Below are positions 13,597 to 26,913 of a stretch of 64,000 bases of DNA, piece after piece. The notes under the pieces are model-generated. The model was not told the origin of the DNA, made no database searches, and saw only the letters and a program-made list of their open reading frames with translations. Position 1 is the stretch's first letter, and every line of letters starts with the position of its first letter. This DNA comes from Vespula vulgaris. Its lineage: Eukaryota; Arthropoda; Insecta; Hymenoptera; Vespidae. Made by a program: the position numbers and the translations under genes. The stretch spans positions 1,855,501-1,919,500 of the forward strand of contig NC_066608.1 in assembly GCF_905475345.1 (NCBI RefSeq), in the 5' to 3' direction.

Positions 13597-15825
13597 AAAA
13601 AAGAAAGAAAGAAAAACAGAAAGAGAAAAAAACGCACAGCCACCACGCTGCTCTTTGGAAAGAATCAATAACAAAGTGTATGAAAATTAAATACAAATAC
13701 GTAGTCGAAAGTATCATCGATACCGATATTCGCGTTGTTCTCTATGGAAACACGTATCGTTCCTATTATTATTATTGTTTCTATAGATCAAACACTCCAA
13801 AAATTGTCATCGTTTATTTCAGAATGGCAAATGATTTTTTTCTCACGATGGTGCTAAAAAATAGTTATAAAATATTACCACGATCCTGCAAACAGAAAAA
13901 TATAATATTTCTTTCTTTTCCTTTTTTTTTTCTCTCATTTTTTCCTCCCTCCTTTTTATCTTCCTTTTTTTTCGTAGGCAATAAAAGAAAAATAAAAAAA
14001 AAGAAAACACGTCACTTCTAATCAGATTACGTATGGAAGTAAAATGTAACGAACACTTTTTCGTTGGACTACCTTCGCTACCCGTCGACCATGAAAAACG
14101 ATCGATTTGATAACCGTTGACCAGAATAGAGGCAAACGAAAATAATTCCCGCACAATTTTCGCGTAAATTTTAGTTTTGTTCTCTGACAGGGAGCACCGC
14201 CGGCGCACCGGTATTGGTAGCTGGAATATTTCCGATATTGGCCGATTTTCGGCTCAGAAAATTCTCGCCGTGCGATAAAATATTTCTCTTTTCGGCTCTC
14301 TTTCTCTATGCACAACAGTTTTACACAATCGAGTGCCAAATCGAACGTTGTCAAAAGCGAACGAAACAAAATAAAATAAAAAAAGAAAGAAAAAATGAAT
14401 AAAGAAAGAGAAAAAAGAAAAGCTCGAAAAGAGCTTATTAAAGGGTATAGCAATTATTCGATATGCTATGTCGTATCATCGATCGTCGTTCTCTCATTAT
14501 AAAACAGACAAAGATGTTCCGATTTCATTGGGATTCGGCTTTGAATAAAAGCCGGCTTGAAATCTTTTAGCGTAGTTCAAAATCGATTCTATCGACCATA
14601 GACGAATGGACAGATAACTAGCAGGATCGATCGTTAGCATTAAATCCAAATCGATGTGACTAGCATTCGGCCTACAAACTTTTATAATAGCGAAATCCGT
14701 CTTTCGAATTACAACGGATGAAAAAGGAAAGAAAAGAAGAAACAACTAAAAAAATAAGGAAGAAGAGAAAAGTAAGAAAACCTTCCATACGAATTTAATA
14801 TATCGTATTACCAGTGTGTTGGTATAGAAACGTAGAAATGGGATTGTATTGAGAAGACAGATTGAAAAAAAGAAGAAAAAAAAGAAAAGGAAGAAAAAAA
14901 AAATTCGATGCATACTTGTTAGATACAGTCTCGACGAACTTTTCCCAGTCGAATCGAATCCACCCCTAACACACATAGTCTATCCTTTTCTCGATTTTCC
15001 AAGACCCGTAACTATATCTTAGAAACGATCTCGAAGTAGACTTCATCGACCGGAAGGATTCCCGTCGTGGATGTTGAATTTAACCCGGAGCCTGGCGTTC
15101 CGTGATTCATGGAATTAATTTGACGGAATTACTCCAACTTTCCTGGCACCGATATATTGCTCGACCGAACTAGCGACGAAAGCGCCAAGAACGTTTACCG
15201 TACCTTCAACGACTTTACGAAGAAGCGCCTTGAGAAAAGTCAACTACACTCCCAGTGACTACAGTCACTACCACGTAGTCGTTCTTAAGTTAATCGATTC
15301 TATGAATAAATTCAATATTTATCAATCGTTGAATGTTAAAAAAGCGTTATGGATAGTTCCTTGTCGTTACCAGTTCGTTAAGTTAAATTTGTTGAGGCGT
15401 ACAAACGGAAATACAATATTTCAAAGGAAATTTCTTCCGAAAAAGATTTTTCGTCGTTTCTTCAACGATATAGAGAGAAAAAAAAAATGAAAAAAAGAAA
15501 AGAAAAAAATATCGTTTCTTAATATTTCACTATAAAATGTATAAGAACGTATCTATATATGTGTGTGTGTGTGTATGTGTATAAATCGAAAAGAGAAAAA
15601 AGACAGAGAGAGAGAAAGAGAGAGAGAGAAAGAAAAAGGAATTCAACAAACGGCGATGTGGAAAGAGTATTCCATCAACTCGACAGCTTTTGGACATTAC
15701 GCGAAGAGCTTAATATTTCTACATAGGAATCGGGGCATATAAAAAAGAATCAACCAACCGAGACCATCGACCTTTCGTTCTGTCCACGAATGTTTAGTAA
15801 ACATACTCAAAGAATATGTGATTCG

Positions 15826-15829
15826 TGTG

Positions 15830-15864
<35 letters not shown>

Positions 15865-15889
15865 ATATATGTATGTACGTATGTACGTG
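15826..15889. repeat. Compound (TA)n(TG)n(TATG)n microsatellite
   Basis: TA, then TG, then TATG/TACG words in sequence. Confidence 0.9.
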
Positions 15890-16272
15890 TCAAAGGAAAA
15901 TACGTAACAACAGAATGAAATCGATTAGTTAATTAAGTGAGTTCAAATCAAACAAATTAACGACAAGTGGTAAAATTGTTTTTCGAATTATTTTAATGAC
16001 CGCAATTAAAGTCGTTTCAATCCCGCACAAGAGTTGAAGAAATCAAATATTACTCAGGATATTGCAAGTAATAGAAACGAAAATTTATATTTTCTCGAAT
16101 CAAGCGATTTAATTAGTACGCTTAAATTACCTGACATCGTACAACGTATTTTCGCTAGAATCCTCAGAATTAAATCGGCTCACGGTATTACGATTTAAAT
16201 ACCTGTTAAGAATACTACGAAGGAACGAATCGAGAGAACGACAGTTAGAGCGAGACCTAGAACGATAATAAG

Positions 16273-16278
<6 letters not shown>

Positions 16279-16317
<39 letters not shown>
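16279..16317. repeat. (GA)n microsatellite
   Basis: About 39 bases of AG repeat. Confidence 0.95.
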
Positions 16318-16321
<4 letters not shown>

Positions 16322-18792
16322 AATTTAAGTTAAATGCAAAGGACCGAGTACCCCGAAGCGAGCGATGAATTTTGGTGGAAAATTTCAAGCTATAAACCGC
16401 GAGGAATCTCAAAGTCGTCGTCTCGAAGGATATTTATGCACGACTGCCTTCTCAGATTGACTCTCCGACCTCGACGAAATTTTACGAGAGAATTAAACGA
16501 TCCAAAAGGTGCAAGCTTTGCTCTGAAACGATCGATAGAATCGATTTTAGGGAAAGGTTGCATTAATTTCACGTCCCAAGAGTGAAAGCATCGGGGCACG
16601 TTGCATTTCCGAATGAAACGTAGCGCGAAGTTAAATTTAAAAGCTCCATAGCACTGACATTGGTTGACGTGATTGCACTTACACATATGTCCTCCATTCG
16701 TCGCTGTTTGTTACCGACTGCCTCCTTTCCCTTCTTTTTTTTTCTCGTTTCGTTTTTCTCTTTTTCTCTTTGGTATTTATTTATTTATTTATTCCCTTTT
16801 TTAAAAATTTTTATTATTCCTTTTTTTCCGCCTTTCTTGCGCACGAATCATGGTTTTACAAAACGAAATAAAAGGTTACGCTCTCTTCTTGCTTCCTTTT
16901 TATTTCATAACTTGCCCCTTTCATTCCGCTACAAAATATTTGTTTGTTTCAAATGCGCCTGCAGTCAAAATAAAATCTCTTCGTTCTATTCTCTTTCTCT
17001 CCCTTCTGCTTTTCCTCCTCCTTCTCCTCTTCGCCGTCCCCTTCCATCGTGCCCCTGTCGTGTTCATATTGAGATTTTAGAATGAATATTAAAAATACTT
17101 TCATACCTTTAAAGGCGGACCATTTAATATAATCGTGAATATAACTCTTTGATCCAAGACACAACGAGTTATATCCGCAAAGCGGATAACGAAATGAATG
17201 TTTCTCGAGAGTTTCTCAAAACAAATGTATATCTCTCTTGGCTAATATCTCGATCGTTATGATGATAATCTATATATATATATATATATGTAAGATATTA
17301 TTCCGCTTAAATTTTTATTTTTCATCGTGTACTTAACCGTATATCAGAAACGTTATTACATTCTTTATTACAATCGCTAGTTCGGTCGACTGTGTTGTGA
17401 AATAAATTCATTGCATTACCTTCTTCAAATGTATATTATAACAACGTTCTAACAAATGTACATATAGATCTACTGTAACATTTCATCGAGATGCACGTCG
17501 TATAGCGACATTCTTATCCGTCAAGAGATAATGTATGTTATCTTTTTAAAGAAAATTCTACGAGAGACACGAGAAATAGAGAGAACGCTTTTACAAAAGA
17601 AGATCCAAGCACGCGTATACTTAGATAGAGAGGCTCTGTGTCACTGTCGAACAACACACATGAAAAAGAGCATTTGTGTATATACATGGATGCATAGCTC
17701 GATCGAGTATTTGTATGCATATATATATATACACACGTATGAACGTTAAAATATTTACACGTATATATACTCGGATACGAATAAACCTGTTATTCGGATC
17801 TCCTGTGTACCTGTTGAATTTGAAATAACGATTCGTTTCTCTACTGTACTAGACGTATTTTAAGTATAGATAAAAGTATTATTTATACGATATACTTGTT
17901 ATATGTCACGAACACGATACGAAATGTATATCTTATTAAATTAATCCTTCTACGTGCGTATAGTGATTTGATATAATACGACGATTTAATTTTGTATGTA
18001 AAGAAAAAGAAAAAAAATTGTGAAGCAGTATCAAAGATTTTTCTTCGAAATATCCAATTGGTAAAAGAAATAAAAATTCATTCATTAACATAAAAGTTAC
18101 TGATCTATTTTTACCCTTTTTGTCAATTTGACGAGCATTTGAGCAAAAAGAAAAAACAAAAATCGCTTAACTCTTCATTATTATTTTTACTCGATTTCAT
18201 TTTGAGATAACGAATAAACGAAAACACCATACGATTAATGTTACTGTAATAATTACGATTTCGCTATGATTCCAAAATAACATAAACAAGAAGAAAAAAT
18301 ATCATTTTATACTTGATAATTCTATTGTCGGAAGAGTTAATTTAATCGAAAAAAAAACAAGAAACAATATGTATGTGCATCTAAAAAAAATAATTAAATA
18401 AATAATGGGATGTTTTATTTGAAGAAGATTAAATGAAATATATAAGAGAACGAATGGATTGGAAATGCATCAAATCGCGGTATCGTAAAATCGTTTGTGC
18501 TAAGAAAAGAGGTCGCGTGAATGTCTTAGCTGGATAGAAAACACGCATTACGGATTTACGCTTCTATGGATAATCCTAGTCACTCGTATCGCGATCGTTA
18601 TTTACGAAAGCCTTCCGGCTAGGCGTCGCCGATCGATTTCCGTTTCGAAGAAGCACAAAGCCGAGCTGCCAGGCCGGAGGGCACGCGCTAGAAACTTTGC
18701 CTTTGAGCGAACATTTAGAGCCGAATAAAAATCGTGTATTTACGAGTACGTAGTAGAAAGAGAAAGAAAGAAAGACAGAAAAACGAAAGGAA

Positions 18793-18826
<34 letters not shown>

Positions 18827-20645
18827 TACACAACACGCGAAAATACAGCAACAAATCGTGGAAAAGCGGAAACACCCCTTAGATGTTCCAATTCTAACCG
18901 TGAAATGTGGCAAACAATTGCGATCGTAATTAGAAAGCAGCAGTTTTGGTTTTTTTTCCCGTAACTAACCGACAAAAAAGCTTTGATTTTTTTGTAATAG
19001 TAATCATTACCAATGTAGTTCACGTTAATGACCAACACTTTGATATGTTTCTATACAATTCTTATTTATTTTACTCGCATTCTTTTTCTTTTTTGTTTTT
19101 CTTTTTGTTTGAAGAGCAGGAGTCTGATCGCAAAAAAAAAAAAAAATTACGTACGAATCTTCATTAAACGAGATCATACTTTTAATACTAATTTTCAATC
19201 ATATTCATTTAAAATCGTTCGTATAGTAAAATATTTAAAGATAAGTATGTATTTTTAGATTTCGATATGAAACTTAAATCTCTCTCTCTCTCTCTCTTTC
19301 TCTTTCTACAATAGTTTCAAAAGTAACAATCCATTACAATTATCTTTATATCAGCAACATAAAGAATTCCCTATAGTCGTGCCTAAAAAATGAAACGAAA
19401 TGGCATAGACACCATTGCAGACGATAAAACCAAAAGTAAACGTTTGCCATAGGCTACGTTTTTTCTTAAACACATTTTTCGGCTGGTACCACTCGTACAC
19501 GTTCGTAGAGTATTTCGTTGCATTGTGAACATAGATGCATCCATTAAACCATTTTCACGGTGAACTTCAACGGTGCTACGTGCTCGTTATCCATTAAAGT
19601 TAATGTTAACCTACGGTTTAGGTTCCTTTCGGGCGTGTATTTCTCTTTATAAGAATAGCGACGTAGAAACTAAAACGGTCGAGTCAATAACCCGGTACAG
19701 TTTGCTTTTTTGTAAAAAAAGCTTTTCGTAACGCGCGAGAAATAAAAAGAAATATATATATATACAAGATATTCTGAAGACATGAATACCTGACTGTGAA
19801 AATATTCCTATCGACATTCCTTTCATCATTTTTATCTTTTCTAATTTCTAGTCAATAAGGTCAGTTATTCTTTTACTATATAATATATGAGAAATAAGTA
19901 TCTTTCTGTCTTTTTTTCTTTCTCTTTTTCTTTCTCTCTTCTTCCATTGGGAATATATAATACGAATGGAAAAAGAATAGAAAAATAGGATAAGAAAAAT
20001 ATAGGTGAAACAGATAGGAAGCCGTGCAAAGGTGGTTTTCACCTATCATCTTTCTCCTTCCAAAGTTTTTTTCTCTCTTTCTCTCTTTCTCTTTCATTTT
20101 TCTTCCTCGATTCGAGGTACACATATACACATTCACATATACACATATAAAAGGTACATTGCATTGTACGTTTGTACCTCAAAGATCTATCCATTCTCTT
20201 GGAGCGAACGGTGTCAGGCCGGTGTCCCTCGTGCACGAAGATATTTCTTCTTATCGACAAATCGTGATAGCCAACGTTAGAAAATATTCCATTGTTATGG
20301 AATATGACTGTGATCCATTGGGATAAAACGAGATTTACGAAGACTTACGAGGAGAGAGAAAGAAGCTTTTGACAATTTGTGATAGCGAAGAAAGTAAGGA
20401 TCACGAAAAAGAGGAAAAAAAAAGAAAAAGTAGAATCACAAAAAGGGAAAGAACAAAATAAATAAATAAATAAATAAATAAATAAAAAGTATTCTATATA
20501 AAAAAAAACTAATTGCGAAGCTTATTTTCCTTTCTTTTTTTTTCTATCCATTATCATACATAGAACTTTGTATAAACATCGAAAATCGATTATTATATTG
20601 AAGCTTACTTGCGACACGATTATCGTTGCAATATCGACGTTCTGA

Positions 20646-20696
20646 TACATACATATATATATACATAGACACACACACATATATATATGCACATAT

Positions 20697-20744
<48 letters not shown>
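20646..20744. repeat. Compound (TA)/(CA)/(TACA) microsatellite
   Basis: TACA, TA, CA and again TA words; the terminal part 20709-20744 is pure TA. Confidence 0.92.
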
Positions 20745-20747
<3 letters not shown>

Positions 20748-21287
20748 TTGTCTCGATTTATTTAACAAGGATAATCCATTCTGATAGTAGATGTACTCTT
20801 CCGGAGAGTGAGAGAGTAGGAATTAATTGTTCCGTAAAAGAGGAGAGATAATGCGATCGAATCTCTGCTTAGAAAGAAGTGGGAGGGGGTTGGTGGAGGG
20901 GAGGAACATTCACTGGAATAATTCCCCTCTTGTGTTCTCGTAAATCGGATCGCCGGAATGCCAACGGATGTTTCGAACGGACAGATATCGTTCCGATCGC
21001 GAATTCTCCTTTCAATTTTCCGATCCATCGATCGATAACCGTATTATCTTCTACGATGGATCGATACTAACTGACATTAAATCTTACTTCTCATAGACGT
21101 CGACCGTCTACATTGTACCTACTTTGTACCTTCAACGATCGTCTCAAGTTTCTTTTCTACCTAAAGAACGTTCGATTCTCGTCGAAGTAATACCTTCGAA
21201 ACGTTTCTACGTCAATGTGGGAACAAAAGCGATGCTATTAAGAAAAAGATTCTACGCGTTCGTTATGCGGGATTTATAGATTTTTAC

Positions 21288-21290
<3 letters not shown>

Positions 21291-21323
<33 letters not shown>
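21291..21323. repeat. (GA)n microsatellite
   Basis: About 33 bases of pure GA. Confidence 0.95.
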
Positions 21324-21330
<7 letters not shown>

Positions 21331-22204
21331 GTCAAGAACTGAAAATTTTTTTACTCGATTAAGCAACTCGATTCGTTGTAAGGATATTTCTCTATCGTAT
21401 TGTTTAATATATGTATAATAAAATCAAATATAAAAATGTTAAAAGTTGTTTAATATCTTTGTCATAGCCTGTCATTCTTTTTCTCTCCCTCTCTCTCTCT
21501 CTCTTTTTCTTAGAGGATTTTATATGCTTCCATCTCTACGCAGCAACCCACCTACTACATCCGTGTATACGTAAAATACACAGGTATTATATAGCAAGGC
21601 GGCAGTTTCGCTCCGCACTTTTGTTTGCGTTACTGCATTATTCATGAGTGTACTTATAAGCCACTATTGCATCTCGTTGCATCACACACCCGCCCGCCCG
21701 GTTCGCATCTTGAGCTAGCAAAAAGAAACGGGGCTGAAGGAGGGCGTTGTCTGTACAACGAGTAAATGGAAAATCGACCCTCTTTCTTCCTCTTTTCATT
21801 TTTTTTTCTTTTTTTTTTTAAATCTCCCTCAGTTTTTTCTCTTACGATTATCGAATTAATAGTTTGATGTATAAAGAGAAAAGAAATAAATGATAAATCA
21901 ATTGTAATAAAGTGTAAAAAGAAAATAACTACTAAAATCTGTATCGAAAGTTATTAAAAAATAACATAACACCTAGTAACCCTCTAACAATTTTGTAGAT
22001 ATTTATTTAGATTATCACTTGCTATGACGTTATCATAAAATGCTTTATACGTAACAAAATGAAATTAGCTTCGGATGATATTTAGATGATAGCTTTTAAG
22101 GTTTAATTAAATAAAGTGTCACGTTAGAGTTAATGAAAGAGTTCTATATAAAAATAATATTATCACTCCTCGTGACCGTAGGGTGTAAAACTTTAAAAAT
22201 AATT

Positions 22205-22600
22205 ATTATAAAAATACAGTTTTATTTAAAATTAATTGTACGCCGAACGACGACAAACTTTTCAGTAGTTCTAACTAATCCTAATAATCTAATAATCCTA
22301 AATCTACCATGCGAAAGAATAATTTTTAAAGAATACACTCTTCTTGAACATTAAAATTATTTGTCGAGCGAGTAGAACTTGTCAACGAACTTAACCAATT
22401 CTAAATTATAATAATCTTGAAAATTTAACAATTCCAAATCTCTCTCTCTCTCTATCATCTAAAAAAAAAAATAATATAAAAAAATACACTACTATTTAAA
22501 ATTAATTATGCGTCGAGCCAATAGAATATCTCTCTGAATTTAGCTAAAGTTTCGAAATTCTAATAATCCGAGAATCGTAAAAATTTATCAAGCGTAAAAA
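22205..22600. repeat. Old diverged tandem array, three units of roughly 125-145 bp
   Basis: Three successive blocks share an order of words: AATACA, about 15 bases, AAAATTAATT or AAAATTATTT, a GTACGCCGAAC / GTCGAGCGAG / GCGTCGAGCC word, then AATTCTAA-like and TAATAATC-like words. Anchors on the AAAATTA word lie near 22227, 22352 and 22498. The units are strongly diverged. A short CT tract at 22440-22453 interrupts the array. No coding frame is shared. Confidence 0.5.
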
Positions 22601-22699
22601 AATATCGAATGAAACTTAAAACGCACACACAAACACACACTTACAAGTAAGACTTTGATCGTAGATTTTTCGTTTGTTCCTGTTGTTAGTTCGTTCTCA

Positions 22700-23053
22700 C
22701 GGTATAAACTTTATACACACTACAGTAACGTTATCGGTTAAGCTCAAAGTCGGCTTTACTTCGTTGTCGTCGTCGTCGAGTGTGGCAGACTACTTTTGAA
22801 ACCACTAAAACCGCTCGACTCCACCGTTTGCGTGTAACGTCGCGACTAGGTGCCCTGTAACGAGGCTCGTTTGCGTTCCTCCTCATCGTCCTCTTTCACC
22901 TTCTCCTCCTCTTCTCGTCTCGTGCCTGTTATCCTCATTAATTAACGTTGTGCGACGCTGATTGATAACTAACCAACGTTCTCCTCTTCTCTTTCACGGA
23001 ATTCCCATCGACGACGAGCTCGCCAAAATTTGTTTTTTTTTTTACCCCCTCTC
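22700..23053 (+). promoter_or_regulatory. Possible transcription-start region and untranslated first exon
   Basis: The stretch 22740-23030 is visibly richer in G+C and CpG than its surroundings. It has TATAAA at 22703-22708 upstream and ends in a good donor, CTC|GTGAGT at 23054. There is no long open frame. This would suit an untranslated first exon of a + strand gene or a non-coding RNA, but no matching downstream exon was identified. Alternatively it is simply an enhancer. Confidence 0.2.
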
Positions 23054-25445
23054 GTGAGTTAAAGTACGTCGTGTAATTTCGTCAAAATAACATAATACAA
23101 ATGTTATTCAGCGGTCATTTCGTGGTTCGATTTGTTTCCCTTTGTTTATAAAAACGATTCGTGAACTTGACTATGAAAATAAATAATTTCGATCGTTTAT
23201 ATTTAACAAAGGTTGTTTTTTTTTTTAACGATACGCCTAATAAGAACGCCACGATACTAAATGGACTTCGTTCGAAAGTATTCGCTTGGTGAAATCGCTT
23301 TTGAGAATGAGTAGAAGTAAGAATCGATTGAGTGTTCTAAGGATACTGATTAAAAACTATAGTTTTTTGAGTCCTGAAAAATTTCCTGAACAATATTCGA
23401 TTTAAGTATTAACTTTCCCTTTTCCGTTGAGATACACAGCTTTTCAATGGTAAGTAACAAAAGAAATGTCCTTGATATCAATATCTTTGACCAATTGTTC
23501 TTTAATAATCGTTATCAGATTGTTTTATATTATCAATATAGATCCGATATATCAACGATATCAAATATAATTCGTGAAATCCGTAACGCCGTACGAAAAG
23601 AGTTTAAACGTTTAATAAAGTAATAATTATTCCAACAAAAAACTTACCAATCTCGTTTTCTTTCTCTCTCCTTTCTCTTCCTCCTTCAGAATAAAAAATA
23701 AACTTAACAATCAAATTTCACCATGCCTTTGTTTCTCCCATTGGTTGTTGCACACGATCCCATACAGCACGTTTTTTTCTTACTTCGTACAAGTAGATGA
23801 GATCCTTGGTGTCTGCCATGTCGATTGACTTCATTCTTGAATAATCAATAAAATACAACAATAAAACTCTCACATTTCCGGATTCAATTTTGATGAAGAA
23901 TTGATAAATACAAGTTCAACCACGATCGCGATCATTCCGATGTAAAAGATTTATAAAATGAATCCTTAAAATCTCTAAAACGAGTAAAGACGAGAAACTT
24001 TTACGCGTAAATTATATATTGAGAACCTATTAGATCGACGGCCAATGTTATACTGAGGATGTTTCGTCTTTGAGGACGATACAAGTTAAACAAAAAGAAC
24101 GAGCACCTTTTGTCCTTTACCAAATCGAATATAAACAAAGCCGAGAATCGAACTCATGTTTATTCTTTTCTAATATGTATATACATATATACACACATAC
24201 CTAGTACGTTCTACTATTAATATACACATTCGTCCTTCTTAAGAGTACGTAACCTTCTTATTATCTAACATTGTTATTTTTATTATTGTCGCTCTATCTA
24301 TGAAAAACGTTTTATTATAGCATTTTACAATGAAAACTTATCGTTCAAGTTTATTCCTGACGGTGTAATTACGTTACCCTATAACGAGTAAGGCAATGTT
24401 TACGTCGTTCCACATCGAGTAACAGCTGCATTGTGTGTGTGTGTGTGTGTGTGAAACGAGAATGTGTACATACATAAGTCTTCTATGCTGTAACCATAAC
24501 GATACATATATACATACGTACATATGTACATATCTATGTACATACGTGCATACGTAGATATGTAGATGTGGTTTTACATGAACCTTCTCTCTCTCTCTCT
24601 CTCTCTTTATGTATATATATGTACAACATTACGATACATCGTTAAAAACTCTCTCAGCTGACGATAATTGATCTTTCGCATCGTCTACGCAGTTATTAAG
24701 CTTCTTTAAATAACGAAAAGGTTAATGAACGATTAAAGAAAATATGATTAACGATATAGATACGGTATATGTACCATCGAAAAGCTTTGGCTTACATGAA
24801 CAATCTTAAACTATAATGGAATATAATACATGACTGAATTATTCGTATAATTTATAACCATTTAAAAAATACAATCATCTCTCGCGATGCAAATATCTGT
24901 TTAGTCGTCTTTAAAGATAAGTACCATTTAATTCTCATCGTACATTAAATATCAATCTATAGATATTTATACGGATGTATCAACCGATTGTTCGTATGAA
25001 TATTTCTACGAAAAATGGATCTTTTGGAAAGAATTCGGCTAAAATCCGATGTTTTGCAGTCGTACCCGTTCATCGACTCGTTCTTTTCAAATGTTTCCAT
25101 TTTCCCATAAATATCAGAACATCGGTAGGTTGGAACGAGACGAAGGGAATAAAGTAAAACAGATGCAGGATAAAACCAGAAACTGGGAACGGCCGTAATC
25201 CTCTTGTTAACCGATACACCGGGTAGAAGTGACAAGTGCTAGCGCACAAATACCCTTTCAGGGTGTACTATACTCTGTAGGTACGAGCTATGAGTTCAGA
25301 ACGTTAGAGTTCGCCGTTGGCGTTACAACTAAACGCGTATCCACCGCCATCGGGACGAAATTTACAGGACTGTAGAGATTTGGTCCAACTCTCGAATCTC
25401 TACGATGGAAATACTTTGCTTCGTGAACGTGCAACTCGGTTCATC

Positions 25446-25452
<7 letters not shown>

Positions 25453-25509
<57 letters not shown>

Positions 25510-25560
25510 TACTATCTCTCTCTCTATCCCTCTTTCTCTCTTTTTCTCATTCTCTCTCTG
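25453..25560. repeat. (CT)n microsatellite, pure then imperfect
   Basis: Pure TC to about 25499, then interrupted TCTCTC words with A or T insertions to 25560. Confidence 0.95.
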
Positions 25561-26857
25561 TCTGTTTCACATTCTCTTATACTTTAACATCCAACCACGT
25601 TTGCAAAGATATTACTGTTCGTATAGTACTGTTCTAACTTTAGCTTATTGTCAAAGTTACGTAAGAAGAGAACGTTCGTCAGGACTTTGTTCACTGTCGT
25701 AGGAAGAAAACGGACCATTCGTTGACTAAAAGTAACTTTAACTTAATTGAAACCAGAAGCTCGAACGGACGTCCTGATAACCATTCTTAGATATCCTCTT
25801 CGTACCTTTTCAAAGAATAATTTCGTCTCCGTTCGAAATATTTCCTTCTCTTTATAGAATTAATCCTTCCATCAAGTATACATATTTTATTTTCAAGAAA
25901 CGTGATATACCTGTCGTTATAAATTTAGAAACATCGATATCATACACTCATACATACTTATATATGTATATATGATTTATTTTCTTTTTCTTTTTTATTT
26001 AATATTTCTTTTTTATTTAATTAACAATCAATTGATTTTCGAAGGATGATCGTCATACCAGAAAAGCAAATTTTTTAAGAATTATCGATGAACGTTTAAA
26101 TTCAATTTAATTCAATATTAATTCAATTATTCCTTTGATTATTAGCCTTTGATTGCATGTAACTAATAAAAGCTTATACTACTATGCAATTATTAAACTA
26201 TTATAGAATTAACTGTTAAATCGTTAATTCAATTAATCCTTAATCGAATGTCAAGTCTTTTTTTTTGCTTACGAAAACAATAATGAAATTATAAAAGATT
26301 TAATTAGATGGATCAAATCACATTAACATGATGAAATACCATAATACGCGAAATCTAGGTAGAAAGCTTGCGGTTTTCGTTGGTTGTGACGGTGATGTAT
26401 CAATCGTGAAAGTGCAAGCAAGAGATTTCACACAGTATTCTACACGTAGACGAAACTGTCCAACAAGGCCACGAGCAAACGGCCAAGCTTTCGGTGAAAT
26501 CGCAAGCCGAGAACGATGCTGAGCTCGACGACAAGCTCGCTGACGTAGGATTGATATTAGAATCGCAAACCCAGCGAAAGGAAGGAGAGGAAAGGAAACT
26601 TACGTTCCAAAATTTTCTATACGACTTTGCTTCAACCGTGACGCGAATCTTTTTCTTTTTTTTTTTTTCCTTTTTTCTTTCTTTCTGTTTTTTTTTTCTT
26701 TGCTCGTAATATCGTCGTATTTCGACATTTTTATGTTCAAGATTTTTACTTAAGTATAAAAAAAGGACAAAAAAAAAAGAAAATATTAAGGTTAAGTGAG
26801 ATATCGTGTCGAAGATTTTTTCTCTATTTTTATATTCTCAAGTTATATGTGTGTGTT

Positions 26858-26869
<12 letters not shown>

Positions 26870-26909
<40 letters not shown>
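26870..26909. repeat. (TA)n microsatellite
   Basis: A pure AT run of about 40 bases. Confidence 0.95.

Positions 26910-26913
<4 letters not shown>

Larger units (their letters stand above)
13261..22200. other. AT-rich non-coding stretch with microsatellites, no gene supported
   Basis: The open frame 13283-13690 ends in lysines encoded by a poly(A) tract and lacks any recognisable domain. I treat it as chance. Contents include poly(A) 13564-13594, GT/TA tracts near 15826-15889, GA 16279-16317, GA 18793-18817 and (AATA)n 20456-20486. A TATAAAAG at 20146 has no convincing transcript. Less AT-rich patches lie at 15040-15240 and 21540-21760. Confidence 0.55.

Noticed and set aside
13400..13620. 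Retroposed copy ending in the poly(A) tract
   Set aside because: No target-site duplication or recognisable source sequence upstream of the A run.
13283..13690. 135-codon frame ending in a lysine run
   Set aside because: The end is a poly(A) artefact. The first ~95 codons show no domain, signal peptide or splice context, and frames this long are expected by chance in 64 kb.
16334..16585. 83-codon frame after a GA tract
   Set aside because: No signal peptide, domain or splice support; an antisense frame of similar length overlaps it.
20146..20340. TATAAAAG at 20146 as a promoter
   Set aside because: No good initiator at the right distance, and the first ATG frame is only nine codons.
25317..25637. 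Ser/Leu-repeat proteins read through CT tracts (also near 1785, 18576, 45981, 60710 and 62021)
   Set aside because: Pure translation of (CT)n/(GA)n microsatellites.
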